Below are positions 18,462 through 29,627 of a DNA stretch of 64,000 nucleotides, in pieces. How positions within the stretch are numbered: the stretch's first letter is position 1; every line of letters begins with the position of its first letter. A program made the position numbers and the translations under genes. This DNA comes from Craspedostauros australis (Eukaryota > Bacillariophyta > Bacillariophyceae > Mastogloiales > Achnanthaceae): positions 248,001 to 312,000 of the forward strand of contig JAMXDE010000047.1 in assembly GCA_026770025.1 (NCBI GenBank), in the 5' to 3' direction. A model generated the notes under the pieces. It saw only the letters and a list, made by a program, of their open reading frames with translations. It had not been told where the DNA came from and ran no database searches.

Positions 18462-20192
18462 ATGAGCAGCAACGCTGCTGAAGGCCATCACCAAGAGGCA
18501 GTTGTCACTTCGGATGCTCCGAAAGACACAAGATCGCTGAAGGAGGTCGTGCTGCAGGCGCACAGGCACATCGACGTCGGAGCGGCCGTTCTGCCGAAGC
18601 TGCTCTTTGATCCTTGTGTGGATGGCGATGGCAGTAGCAACCAAGATGAACCGCCACCGATAGAGGTCAACGATGAGAACCGAGGATCGAGGGAGGAGCC
18701 ACCCAGCGATGAGATCTACGCTATGGCCCAGGATGCGGCAACACCGCCAACGCTGTGCGCACAGGCCGTCCAGCGGGAATTCAACTGCATAGTGCTGGAG
18801 CATCATCTCAAGTGGTCGCCTCTCTGTGTGAGTGCCTTTCCAACTGCGTTTCTCGCTTTCGTCGGGCTACGATACTGCTACATTATACTGCACAAAACTA
18901 TACTATATTCTACTATATATGTTCGCTTCGTTTGTGTTCTCTCCCCCCTGGAGACAGGGAGCTTGCTTGCAATGCAACAGCGCTGCTTCTCACACCGCTG
19001 CCTGCGACTCGTCCCGTGCACCTGATCTTCACATCGTGCCAAACCAACACCAAACTTCTGCCCTTGTGCATCACTTTCCACCATTGTCGCACGTCCCACG
19101 TCGCACGACCCATTTCCATCACCGCAGGTATCAGAACCAGGACCGCTGACAAACAACCTCGTCTGCAGTCGGCTGGGACGCTACGACTTCCACCATTGCG
19201 ATGTCATGGTCGACTGGGCGATACGCAACGGCATCAAGGTCAAGGGACATGTGCTCGTGTGGCATCAGACATCCCCCATCCAAATACTGGAGCGCATGTC
19301 GGATGACCACGTGGCCGAGATGGTGCGGCGGCACATATTCACGACGATGGGACACTTCCGCGGCCGCATCCAAACTTGGGACGTCGTCAACGAAGCGCTG
19401 GATCCACAGGGCGAACTGGCAGACACCATCTTCCACCGCAAGCTGGGAGCGGACTACATCGAACGATGCTTCCGTTGGGCGCACGAGGCCGATCCCACCG
19501 CCATCCTGCTGTACAATGACAACAAGGTCGAAGGCATGGACGGGCCCAACAAGCGCAAGGCCGACGGCTTCTACCGCCTCCTGGCCGATCTCAAGCGCAA
19601 CGGCTGCCCCGTGCATGGCTGCGGCATGCAGGCCCATTTCAACGCGGCCGGGACGGGCAACAAACGTCCCCCCACACCGCGCATGGTGAAGAATCAGATT
19701 CGCCGGTTGGGGCATCTGGGACTCAGCGTCAATATCTCCGAGATGGATGTGCGCGTCATGGGGTTGCCGCGGCATCTCAGGAGCCTCGCGCAGATCGAGA
19801 TCTATCGTGACATCCTTGCGGCGGCCTTGACGGAACCGGCGTTTGACGGCATTTGGGTGTGGGGCGTGTCGGATAAGCATTCCTGGGTGCCGTGGTTCTA
19901 CAGGACGGGCGATACGCCGCTGCTGCTGGATGCGAGTTACGCGCGGAAGCCTGCCTATTATGCCGTTCGAGAAGCGCTGCTCGCCTTGACGCCTGGCGGT
20001 TCTGGTTTGCCGTGGGATGGTGAGGATGACATGGATCCGCGCACCCAGCAACCGTGGGGCAGCAAATGGATGCAACCGGAACCTGCGGTGGAACCTTCTA
20101 CCGGCACAAATTCGCAGCAGCAGCAGCAGGCGAATGGAGCATCGAAGCAACCATTCGCGGGGGATGCGCGTCCGGATTGGGAGATTGAGTAG
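18462..20192 (+). CDS. Glycoside hydrolase family 10 (endo-1,4-beta-xylanase-like), one intron
   Basis: Two exons are proposed: 18462-18825 and 19129-20192, joined across a GT...CAG intron (18826-19128) that keeps the frame; the protein is 475 residues. Exon 1 gives the GH10 start (RHIDVGAAV, then REFNCIVLEHHLKW). Exon 2 gives GRYDFHHCDVMVDWA, GHVLVWHQ, the acid/base Glu in WDVVNEAL (about residue 210), the nucleophile Glu in NISEMDVR (about 325) and WVWGVSDKHSW. These enzymes cleave internal beta-1,4-xylan bonds by a retaining mechanism. All catalytic landmarks are present. Oddities: no signal peptide at ATG 18462; an acidic insertion of about 45 residues between the first strand and REFN; a Gln-rich C-terminal tail. 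Either the protein is intracellular or an upstream exon is missed. An alternative donor at 18828 breaks the frame. Confidence 0.88.
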
Positions 20193-21108
20193 AGCACAGC
20201 CGCAACTGGCGAATGCCAAAAGAGCAGACAGACCCGTGCTTGAACGAATGGAGTGGATGGTCGCAACGATGACGTTCTACCGAATGTCATACTAGTACCA
20301 CGCTCTTCGAATGCCACACGAGTCTCTTTGGGAGTGCACAAAGTGTGAAAAGCTACCGAACCAAACGCAGTCCACGGAATGCGATGCGTGTCTGCAACAT
20401 GTGTACTTTCCAGAGAGAGAGAGAAGGAGAGAGAACTACTGTAGAGCGGTAAAAGGTAGGGCGGTTACTTGGCCAGTCTCCCTGTTGCAGCTGTTGTGAA
20501 GAATCAAATGGAGAGTACTCTGCGAGCTACTTGAGAGCAAGCCACAATGCCTCCCCATTCCACCCGTGAATACCCTTCCGGTTATCGCTTCCGCTCCGGT
20601 GCACGGAAGAAAGGATCGATCGTATCCGTTCAGTTAGGTTCGGCAACAATGGAGTGGGGACACCATGACCAATCGAAGCATAATGTCGTACAGTACCAGT
20701 AACTCGTAGAGCGCCCGTATCGACCAGGCATCATGGGGGCGAGGAGATGCATGGGACGCGCTGTTGCACAAGTATAATACATCATATGGTTGCATGACAT
20801 TGTATTGGTAGTTGCATTGGTTGCTGTTGTTGTGTTTTGGATACTATTTGTATTCCTATGGTGCGTTATTGCTAATGATAGTTGTTGTAATTGTGTTGCG
20901 AAAAAATGTAATATGATGTGATGGCAGCTCCTGCTTGTCCATCATATGTAATGGTACTGCGTTGCAGTCCATACGTGCATGCGTGCACACCATGCTTCAC
21001 CATCGTTCAAAATGTGGAGATGCGATGCGCCCCGATTGTTGTGTATAGTAGAGTAGTAGTAGTAGTCGTAGCTGTTGGGAACAATGAAAATTGGAGCGGA
21101 CCCTGAAG
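20193..21108. other. Intergenic region
   Basis: Convergent 3' ends of the GH10 gene and the next minus-strand gene. Short GA-rich and TAG-repeat tracts (20418-20440, 21043-21070); no gene seen. Confidence 0.6.
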
Positions 21109-21918
21109 TCAGGATCGCTTGCGTGGAATGATCTCGCCGGGTCTGAGGCATGGCAGAGCCGGTGCGGGCGGCAGCGCACATGGAATCATGACGACGGCCA
21201 CAGGAGGTGGGGAGCGCAGTGCGTATCTGCCGGCCGCAGCACGGATGGGACGGCGCTGCTTAGGGTAGATTCTGCAGGCGATCATGGAAGGACGCGTGAT
21301 GGCCTTGCGGGTGAGGCTGCGGAGACGCTTGGATGCTGCTCCTGTGATTTTGGCTTTGACTGCCGCCTTGCCATCGCTGGTGTGATTGTCATCATCATCG
21401 GAGACCGCGGTGGCCGCGGGCGATGCAGTCGATGACGCTGCTGAAGCTGAAGAGGACGAAGAGATGGGGGACGATCCGACCAGCGAGGGCATGATAGTTG
21501 CCGCTGTTGCCGTCATCTTAGTCGCTCCTTGTGTGCTGCAAAGAGAAGCGGTGTGATGTGGAATGGGGGACAGCGAACCGACGCTGGCTCCATTGCGGGA
21601 GTTGTCGATCGTCACGAATGAGTGCGCATGCGTATGTACGTGTGCATCGCCCTGGAAGAAGGTGTCCCGATCATCTTCGCTGGTGTTGGCATGCCATCGC
21701 ATGGGGGTTGCCAACGGCGGTGGTGTCAACAGCGGACGGCTGGTAGCACAGGGGCGGAGATGGAGAAAGGCAACTGGACCAGGAGGCGTCGCAGCATCGG
21801 CCTTTCGCGAACCCGTCTTCACTGGCTGTGCGCTGTGGGAATGGCTGGATGAGGTGGTCTTGACCATCGATCCAACGGTGTCTGGAGACGAGGTGGTGGT
21901 AGGCGGGGAGATCATCAT
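21109..21918 (-). CDS. Low-complexity protein with VSDDDD motif, paralog 1 of 3
   Basis: 269 residues, Ser/Thr/Pro/Ala-rich, no recognised domain. A central TAVSDDDDNHTSDGK is followed by a basic stretch (KRLRSLTRK) and TRPSMIACRIYPKQRRP, and the chain ends LPCLRPGEIIPRKRS. The acidic motif followed by basic patches and a Pro-rich end recurs in the proteins at 25447-26460 and 28680-29627, all on this strand. ATG 21918 is the second of two adjacent ATGs. Nuclear location is suggested by the basic patches only. Function unknown. Confidence 0.6.
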   Translation of the reverse strand: MMISPPTTTSSPDTVGSMVKTTSSSHSHSAQPVKTGSRKADAATPPGPVAFLHLRPCATSRPLLTPPPLATPMRWHANTSEDDRDTFFQGDAHVHTHAHSFVTIDNSRNGASVGSLSPIPHHTASLCSTQGATKMTATAATIMPSLVGSSPISSSSSASAASSTASPAATAVSDDDDNHTSDGKAAVKAKITGAASKRLRSLTRKAITRPSMIACRIYPKQRRPIRAAAGRYALRSPPPVAVVMIPCALPPAPALPCLRPGEIIPRKRS

Positions 21919-24900
21919 GAATGAAGTTGTGCCTTGTGATTTGGTATTGATGTGCTGGTTGGCTGATGTTTAGTTGTGATCGTTTCTGACCGAGAAGTGA
22001 TGTTGTGGTTGCGGTTGTGCCTTGCACTTGTCCCCGAAGCTTGGATTGTGAGAACTGAGAGTGTGGACCGCGCTGATAGGAATGGACCAGCCAAAGGAAA
22101 ATGAAACATCAGCAGGAGCAACGACAGGAGTAGCAGGAGGAGGAGTCGCAGCAGAATCAGAAGCAGATGGAGGAATCTCTCCACGGATTCGTGACAGTCG
22201 GAGACGAGATTGTGCAGTGATGGTACTCGCTCTCCTTGGGACACGGAGCTCTTTGCTTCTGTTGTAATTGTTGAAGTCTGCTTTCTGCGGATGATCTTCT
22301 GCAGTGATGATGTCGGTCTTCGGTGGTCCAAGTTCCGTATTGGGGGAGCCTGGGACCAGAAAGATGACCGTCATCAAGACAAGCACAAACCCGTGCTGGC
22401 AGATACCAACACATAGACATCATCCACAAATTCGTGACGCGTTTCCGCGTGACAGAGACGACACCGGCAGAAGGCATGATCTTCAATACCGCTTTGTCGC
22501 TTCCGTTCGATACAAAAACCCTTTGGGATAGCACTTTGTCGACAGCGACACACAACTCGTCGCTCACAGAAGCATGGCTTGATGTGGCGAATATGTAGAA
22601 ATAGCACTTTATAGTCGATATAGGTCATTCGATTCTTGTCCATGGGTCATTGCTATTAAGTTCAGTCCGGCCGGCGGAGGCAAACCGTGATTGTGTGACG
22701 GAACTTGTGAGTGGGGAGCTCGCTTCCCAATCAACGTTCGGCACATGGAGAACGTCCGGCAGAAGTTTGTTCGTCCAATGCGGTTCATCAATCCGAATCA
22801 ACGAGATTCCCAACTCACGAAAGACAAAAAGAGCAGGTCTGGCGATCTTGTTCTTCACCTTCTGCGCGTTTTCAGTGTTATCTGTGCCACTTGTGTTACA
22901 CATCACATGCTACTTTAAGTGTGCGAGCCTGGCGATTGGTGATGACAAGTTCGTGGGCATCTTGCCTCAACCGAATCTGCCCACATTTGGGTCTGACCTT
23001 TGTGACCGCTGTCTATGTAACAACGAGGATCGTGCGAAGCATGCTCCCGTCACGTTCATCCATGCACAATTTCTGGTCTTGCTTCGGCAGCGCCACGAAA
23101 ACGACGAACTTCTCCAGGTCATTTTGGCAGGAAGAGGGAGAACCGATTATGGGTAGACGAAGAACGTGACGTCATCTCGGCCAGACCAACAAACAACACA
23201 CTTTCGCTCTCTTGATTTTCCTCCATCGGTTTCCATCACTTCACATCATTCTCAGTCACCCCCCATCACCTGCTTTCTTCTTTTCCGCTTGGTCCTTGGC
23301 ACGAGAACGTCAAAGGGTGAGGCGTGTGTCCAATCCCTCTCGGAGGCATTCAGAACTTGGTCATACTCGCATGGAATTCGCAGCCCCAGATCGTACATGC
23401 TCGTGCCGTGTTGGTTCAGGTACGATTGCTTTGAATAAACTAGATGTACGTACTGTGTTGACACTTCGGCGCCCATGAGGGGAAGGGGCCCTTGTTGCGG
23501 CGAGTCCTGTGGCCGTATCGTTGTGATGTATTCCCAGCCCATGGTAATAATCACCGAATGTTGCCAACCACCAACTACCAATCGCGGACAAGTAACATGA
23601 TGACCAACATCGCCTCAGAACGCAGAAGTTGTCATGTCACCCCAGGCAGCGGAAGCAGGAACGAACGAGCCAAGATGGCCGAAAAGTTGTGTCCGGTGCC
23701 TGTTCTTCTCGTCCCGCAATTGGCGTCCATGATGCATTCCGCAGCGCCAAAATCCTCAAGGTCCCCTCCCCATAGTAGACATTGCAGTTGAATTTTCCTA
23801 TTCACTGTTGACCTTGCTGACCATGAGTTGCGTACACGTATGGTTCCGTCTTTCTGTGCTCACCCGTGGCGCTTCTGGAAATGCAATGCTCCGCGTATTT
23901 GCAACACCATCCCTTCCACACTTGGTTGGTGACGAGCATTGTACGAGTACGTACGTACATGCTCGTGCAGTTGCGACACTGCTGTGGGCAAGCGCTGTGT
24001 ACCACTTCTCGGTCATTCTCTCCTTGTGCTTCTCATGGAAAGTCCTTCTTCCTTTCTCCTTCCTGTCACCAACGAACATTGCGTCCTCCATTTTGCCTCT
24101 GTTTGCACGAATACGAATAGAGTGGAGTAACATCATAGAAGAGCAGAGCAGAACAGTCTGTTGTGCCAAACTCAGACCAAACTTCCAGAACAGAAAAGCG
24201 GAGAACACCACCCCGCCATGCATGCGTTCAGTCCATGTGAAGTGCATCTTCCTCTGCTCTGCTCCCATGCATGACCTCCTCAGTTCGGCGGACTGTTCCG
24301 TGGCGAGATCGGGAAGTCTTGCATTTGCATTTCATGCAGAGCACCACATCCGAGATTCATCTGCTCATGTGCGGTTCAAAAACACGAACACATGAGTGGA
24401 TGGCATGGGTTCTTCACACGGACACGAAGCGCCCAGTGTGAAGGATCAAGATTCGAAGGTCGTTCCAGAAACAAATACAAACAACTCACCTGGCTCCCTT
24501 GCCTGGCCTTCCTTCCTCACGTGCTCCAATTCTTTCAACATGGCGACCCTGGCGCGGGTCCTGCTCATGATGAAGCACGGCTGCCCTCCGATGTGACGCT
24601 CCATCTCAGGGATGCGCTGCCATTCCTCTGTCTCCTCCTCGGCTTCCAATCCTCTTCTCGCGCTATTACGACTATGATAAGAGTAATAGCATGCGCCAAT
24701 CACGGGGTGATGGTTGTGGTGCTTGTGATGGTGGCGGCGATGGTGCTAACACTCAACTGCCGCGCCCACGCTCCTCGCGACGAACAATGCAAATTGTCAA
24801 TGGGATGACGCCCATGACGTCATAGCCATCGCCGCAATGCGAACCTTTCGTCTGCCGGATGCTGGAATGTGTTCACAACTTCCGAACGTTGGTCCGACAT

Positions 24901-25446
24901 CGGTCACAAGCGTGCCAAACACGCGAAGTTGCGTGTGTCTCGCGATCTCCAAAACCAGCAAATCGTCGCGTCCAGCCACCAAAGGTCATTGTGACCTTCC
25001 ATCACAAGCGCTATATCGCCTACCCTCATCGACGTAGTATTCCCACACACTCGGCAGTTTGCGGAATCTAAAAGCCATCACGAAAATACAGACAACGGAG
25101 GTGTGGCATGTGTTTGCTTCCTCTTCTCGTGTGCAAGGCGTAAAACCAGTTGCTTGCAGGTTTGCAACCACAACGATGCACCCCACGAATACGATTTCAC
25201 AAGGGAGAGCAAAGTGAGCCTTGTGTCCTGCAACTCATGATCTCAACGGTGGCTGCGTCCATCTGTTCCTATTCCATCTTCTGCGCTCGCTCATGCCCGC
25301 GAAAGTCCCACTCCAGTTCTAGTTTTAGCTAAACTCAGTTCAACTCGAATCTGTGTGCAATGACACCACTGTACACTCAACACGCTACACTTGAATTCGT
25401 AGGCTCGTACATTGTTCTATCGCAATGCTCTCGAGTATTAGGCTCT
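21919..25446. other. Long intergenic region between paralogs 1 and 2
   Basis: Several frames of 100-195 codons overlap here on both strands but none has domain signal, consistent composition or a repeat among the paralogs. A Ser/Ala-coding GCAGGAG-type tract lies at 22100-22180. Nothing supportable as a gene. Confidence 0.5.
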
Positions 25447-26460
25447 TTACGTTGAGTGCGAATCCGTGGCAACGTCGAATCCCTGTAGATGCGGCAACCT
25501 TGGCGGTGGTGCCAACGGCCGTCCCTGAGCTGCGATGGACAGGACGGACCGCGCCGTAGCGCTGTTGGTCACGATAGCATCATAGGAATATGTTGTCTGT
25601 TCGTCATCGCCGTGTTGCTGAGAGCCCTTTTCCGATTGAGGTCGGTAGATGCGATGCATGATGCCGATACTGCACGCAGACGATGATTTGGCAGGACGTG
25701 TCGGCAGACGGGGAGACACCAACACGGAGCTTGCGTTGATGCTGGAAGTACCGTAGTGGCGGCACTGTCGCTTGTGGCCGTGTGGATGGTCATCTTCATC
25801 ATCGGAGACGGTGGCAGCGATGCTCTGTGGTCGGCGTGCAGCGTGATTCGCAACATGAGCATGATTATGAGCCTGTTGCCGCTGCTGTTGTTGTTGCTGC
25901 TGCTGGCGAGGACGCCGTCGCTTTTGCTGAGGGCGATCTTGTTCTGGTTGCTGTTGCTGCTGCTCCATAGCACGGGGCTGGCTGTCATCATCATTGCTAT
26001 GATGGTGGTGGTCAAACCGCGTCGGCTGCGATGGTCGTCTCATTGGCGATTCGTCGGTGGGCATTGTTGAGGATGTCGATGTCGAAGAGGAACAGTCCAT
26101 GGATGGCACTCCAAGTGCAAGTGAGAACATGGAGGTGGCAACCTGTTTGTGAGATGTGACCTCACGTGAGGATGCAGGCGGAGTGTGATGAAATAAGCTC
26201 AGCAAGAGGTTGGCACCAACGTTTGCGGAATCGTCGGCGCAAGCGTTCTTGTCAATTCTCAAGTTGTGCTGTTGTTTGTAACGGCCACCATGGTGACCCT
26301 CGTTGTTGTTGTCGTTTCTGATGTGGAGATTACCGTGGTTCCCATCCGGCTCATTTTGCTTGACACCGGCAAGGCCATCGCCGAAGGAATGCTCGTGAAT
26401 GTTAGCAGGTGGTGATGGCGCTGCTGTGCAAGACTGCGTGTTAGCGTGATGGTGTGTCAT
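25447..26460 (-). CDS. Low-complexity protein with VSDDED motif, paralog 2 of 3
   Basis: 337 residues with His/Asn-rich, then Gln-rich runs (QQQQQQQQ after PRQ; encoded by CAG/CAA). AATVSDDEDDHPHGHK corresponds to the acidic motif of the other two proteins; after it come TRPAKSSSACSIGIMHRIY, comparable with TRPSMIACRIY of paralog 1, and a late PLAPPPRLPHLQG. No enzyme or DNA-binding domain recognised. The order acidic motif, basic segment, Tyr/Arg patch, Pro-rich tail is the family signature here. Confidence 0.6.
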   Translation of the reverse strand: MTHHHANTQSCTAAPSPPANIHEHSFGDGLAGVKQNEPDGNHGNLHIRNDNNNEGHHGGRYKQQHNLRIDKNACADDSANVGANLLLSLFHHTPPASSREVTSHKQVATSMFSLALGVPSMDCSSSTSTSSTMPTDESPMRRPSQPTRFDHHHHSNDDDSQPRAMEQQQQQPEQDRPQQKRRRPRQQQQQQQQRQQAHNHAHVANHAARRPQSIAATVSDDEDDHPHGHKRQCRHYGTSSINASSVLVSPRLPTRPAKSSSACSIGIMHRIYRPQSEKGSQQHGDDEQTTYSYDAIVTNSATARSVLSIAAQGRPLAPPPRLPHLQGFDVATDSHST

Positions 26461-28679
26461 GACGAAGTGTCAACTGGCAGAGGGGGGACTGTGAAGTTCT
26501 GAGATTGCAGAGCGTAGATGGTGTTAAAGAGTATAGTGCCGTATAGTACAGTGCTGTTGGACTCTCTGAGGGAATTATGGCGGAAGGAAGGTGGATTGGG
26601 CCGGAGAGCGCGAACAGATGGCCGTTGCCAGGTGTGAAACTGCTTCCGGAAATGGTGTCAAGAGGGCGGATGACTATGGCAGAATCAGTGCTCTCGAATG
26701 AGAAAAGAGTGGAATCACCAACGATGGACGGGCGAAGATCTTCCTCTTCGGATCAGGGTGACGACCCGCTTCAATCAGATCGTGTTCGTGCGCAACCAAC
26801 CCAGCTTCTGGGAGAGATTAAGATGAGTGAGATGCTGAGTATGAGCTATGAGAGTGGAGGACTCTACTTTGTGGGTAGTATGAGTACACGGATGATTGGC
26901 AACCCAAGTCAGCTTTTTTGTGAGAAGGTGTCCTTGCCGTTTGTTTGTCTTGTGTTGCCTGTTTGTGCTGCTTTGCTTCTTCCTTGATTGCTTCCTGCTT
27001 GCTTTGTGGCGAGAGTGAAGACGGACGTCCTCCGATTATGTGCGGTTTCGCCGTGGAGAGAATCTGTCTGCGATTGTGCGTGAAGACATCGAGTGAAGGG
27101 CGACTGGAAGGAGCAGCGGAAGGAAGCGCTGTTGTTGTTTTGTTGTTCCTTTGCATTGGCGTTGGTGATGTGGTTGGTGCCGCAGCTGGTACCGTTGCCG
27201 GTGCCGTTGCCGCTGTTGGTGAAGGTTAAAGGAAACAAACATCCAAGTGACGCTCTCTCCTTGGTCGATGATTCGCAGTTAGCGCTGATGGAGATGGTGC
27301 AGTTGATACAGTTGATACAGTCGATACGCGTGCAGTTGATGCGCTCCATGTCGAGCATTGGTAGTGAAGAGTATCTCTGGACGGAAAAGAGTTCAAGTGG
27401 ATGGTCCATGTGAGGACGTGTGTGCCTCCTTGTTTGTTTGCATGTGTCAAGAGGAAGGCTTGTGAAGGAACCAACAAAGGGATTGTTGATTGCCTCCGGA
27501 TGGCAACCTCCGATTGTTGTCACGAAAGGGAAGCCGATTGGTTGGAAATTGTGGTGAAGTTGGAGGACGTCAGCGAAGTTTGCAGAAGGAGAACACCTCG
27601 ATCAACCTTCCTGTTGCAAATGCAGTTGCCAATGCTGGAAGAATGTCCGTCAACTGCAATTGCATCTGGAGCTTGCATATTCGTGTGTGTGGACACGAAT
27701 GAATACATAGCCCCGCGGCGAAACTTCATGTGGCGAAACGACATGTTGTTGGTGACGGTTGTCTTACACGAGACAACCTGAATCTTGTCACACGCAAAAA
27801 CGTGCTCCCCCTTGGTTCGGGAAGCAAGGGAAGGAGGACGGGATTCCGTTTGACACGCGGCAGCACGAGTTCGTGTGGTTGTCTAAAAACGCATGGAAGT
27901 CCTCTTTGTTCTCACGCTCTGTTGGAATAACAGAGTAGGTCGCACGCACATAGCTCGTGTGCGAAGGAGAACGCATAGCCCTCATGGCGCTGTATGGCGT
28001 GGTAGGACGCTGTGCTTGCACACTCCCACCATACCATTATCTACTCCACTGTACCTCGTTTATACCGACTCATTCCACAATAGTCGTATCCGCAACTATG
28101 ACAAGGGGTTCCTTGCTCCAACGACGGAAGCGATGTGCTCTAAATGCCCTTTCGTGGACCTTGTATTTTCAGATTGTGGGATCTGAGCGGAAGTCTGTGG
28201 AGCAGACAGGTTGAGGTCGTGATCGCGACTGTGGGTGCAACTTCACTCGAAAGTTGGCGCAATTCGACTCCGTTTTTCTCTCTTTGGCCTTCCTGTTCGT
28301 GTCTTTCTCTCTCTCTCTTTGGTGATGTTTGCATTCTGAGCTGGTCGCTGTGTGAAGGATGCTGTTCCCTGCGCTTGCTCCTGCACATGCGGACGCTGTT
28401 ACGAGACACAGGTGGCGATCAATGTTCAAGCGATGTGATCTTGAGCTGAGCAGAGTTCAAGGTTGTGCACTTTCAAGTGTGGGATTGGATGATCGCAGAC
28501 AACGACTCCGCTGGATGATGTGGTGTAGGGATGTCATGTAATTATGTAGTTTATGGTACGGTACCAATATCGCTTGTGCTTGTATTGGGATAGCTATTAT
28601 ATGTATGGCGCAGTTGCGCTGTCTCTACTGTTGCTGTTGCATTGCTATTGCCATCCATGCTGTGCCATGTGGCGCTCTA
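26461..28679. other. Intergenic region between paralogs 2 and 3
   Basis: It contains degenerate TTGATACAG repeats at 27300-27340 and a GTTGCCGGTGCC tract at 27170-27220. A 204-codon minus frame (26909-27523) is Asn/Thr-rich low complexity with no domain and is not called as a gene. Confidence 0.5.
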
Positions 28680-29627
28680 TCATCTTCGGACGGCGCGTGA
28701 CACGATTGTGCCAGATGGGACGAAGGGAAGCAACGGCGCGAATGGCATGGGACATCCAGGCTGCGGTCTGCGGCGTCGCTGCACGTTGACGGTCTTGAGT
28801 GTTGGAATGGAAGATCGCGGGATCGGTGGCAGCAAGGGCTTGAGCTGAGTTCTGGCAGGCGATTGCTTGGAACCGTTGCGCTGTGTTGGTTGCGTTTGTT
28901 CGCTTTGGACATCACCGAGAGACGCAAACGAAGAGTCCTCATCATCCGAGACGGCGTTGGCGTCATGATGGTTGGTAGCAGTGGTGGCGATACTTGTGCT
29001 GTGCAAGGGCCGCTTCTTGTGCATTGGACGTCGCGATTGCTGATCGACCTTGGCAGAGGAGAGGCTGAGGAGGAGGGAGGCCACGAGATCGGGCGAGGCG
29101 GAAAGCGAAGAGAGTCGCCTTCGCTTGATCTGTGGTCGCACATCCACGAGGGACATGGTCTCGTTCCTCTTGCCCCGCAATTGCAATGCGGACGATCTGG
29201 ATCTGTGCATCGAAGTGGATGATGCTGCCATTGTCGAGGATGAAGGGAAGGGGAAGGACATGTGCGAGTTGGTTGGTTTGGCGTGTGCGGTGCCTGGCAG
29301 AGAGGAAGATGACACGACGGCTGGCAACAGGAGCAGCGATGGTTTTGTGGGAACAGCTGCGGCTGAAGTAGTTGATGGTGTGGTTGATGTTGCTCGTGTG
29401 CTTCGCGTTGCGGCTGTGATGGGCACAATCGCTCGCAAGGAGGAGGAGGAGTTGATGTTCATCGGCATCGGGTGGAAAGATTGTGAGGAGATGGATCTCT
29501 GCCGAGAGGAGAGAAGGGTTCTGTTTCTGTTGTTGCTGCTACTGTTGCAACTGTTGCTGCTGCGTTTGCGGTTGTACTTGGACGAACGATCGTGTGAACG
29601 GAGCTTGTTGTGAGTGGGGACATCCAT
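28680..29627 (-). CDS. Low-complexity protein with VSDDED motif, paralog 3 of 3
   Basis: 315 residues, Ser/Asn-rich N-terminus (many AGC/AAC codons). DANAVSDDEDSSFASLGDV carries the shared acidic motif, and the C-terminus FAPLLPFVPSGTIVSRAVRR resembles PPAPALPCLRPGEIIPRKRS of paralog 1 position by position. Basic patches (KRRRLSS, QRRRRPQ) suggest nuclear location. No known domain. Confidence 0.6.
   Translation of the reverse strand: MDVPTHNKLRSHDRSSKYNRKRSSNSCNSSSNNRNRTLLSSRQRSISSQSFHPMPMNINSSSSLRAIVPITAATRSTRATSTTPSTTSAAAVPTKPSLLLLPAVVSSSSLPGTAHAKPTNSHMSFPFPSSSTMAASSTSMHRSRSSALQLRGKRNETMSLVDVRPQIKRRRLSSLSASPDLVASLLLSLSSAKVDQQSRRPMHKKRPLHSTSIATTATNHHDANAVSDDEDSSFASLGDVQSEQTQPTQRNGSKQSPARTQLKPLLPPIPRSSIPTLKTVNVQRRRRPQPGCPMPFAPLLPFVPSGTIVSRAVRR

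Noticed and set aside
26909-27523. Minus-strand 204-codon Asn/Thr-rich frame
   Set aside because: Low complexity only, no shared motif with the neighbouring paralogs and no start context; not called.
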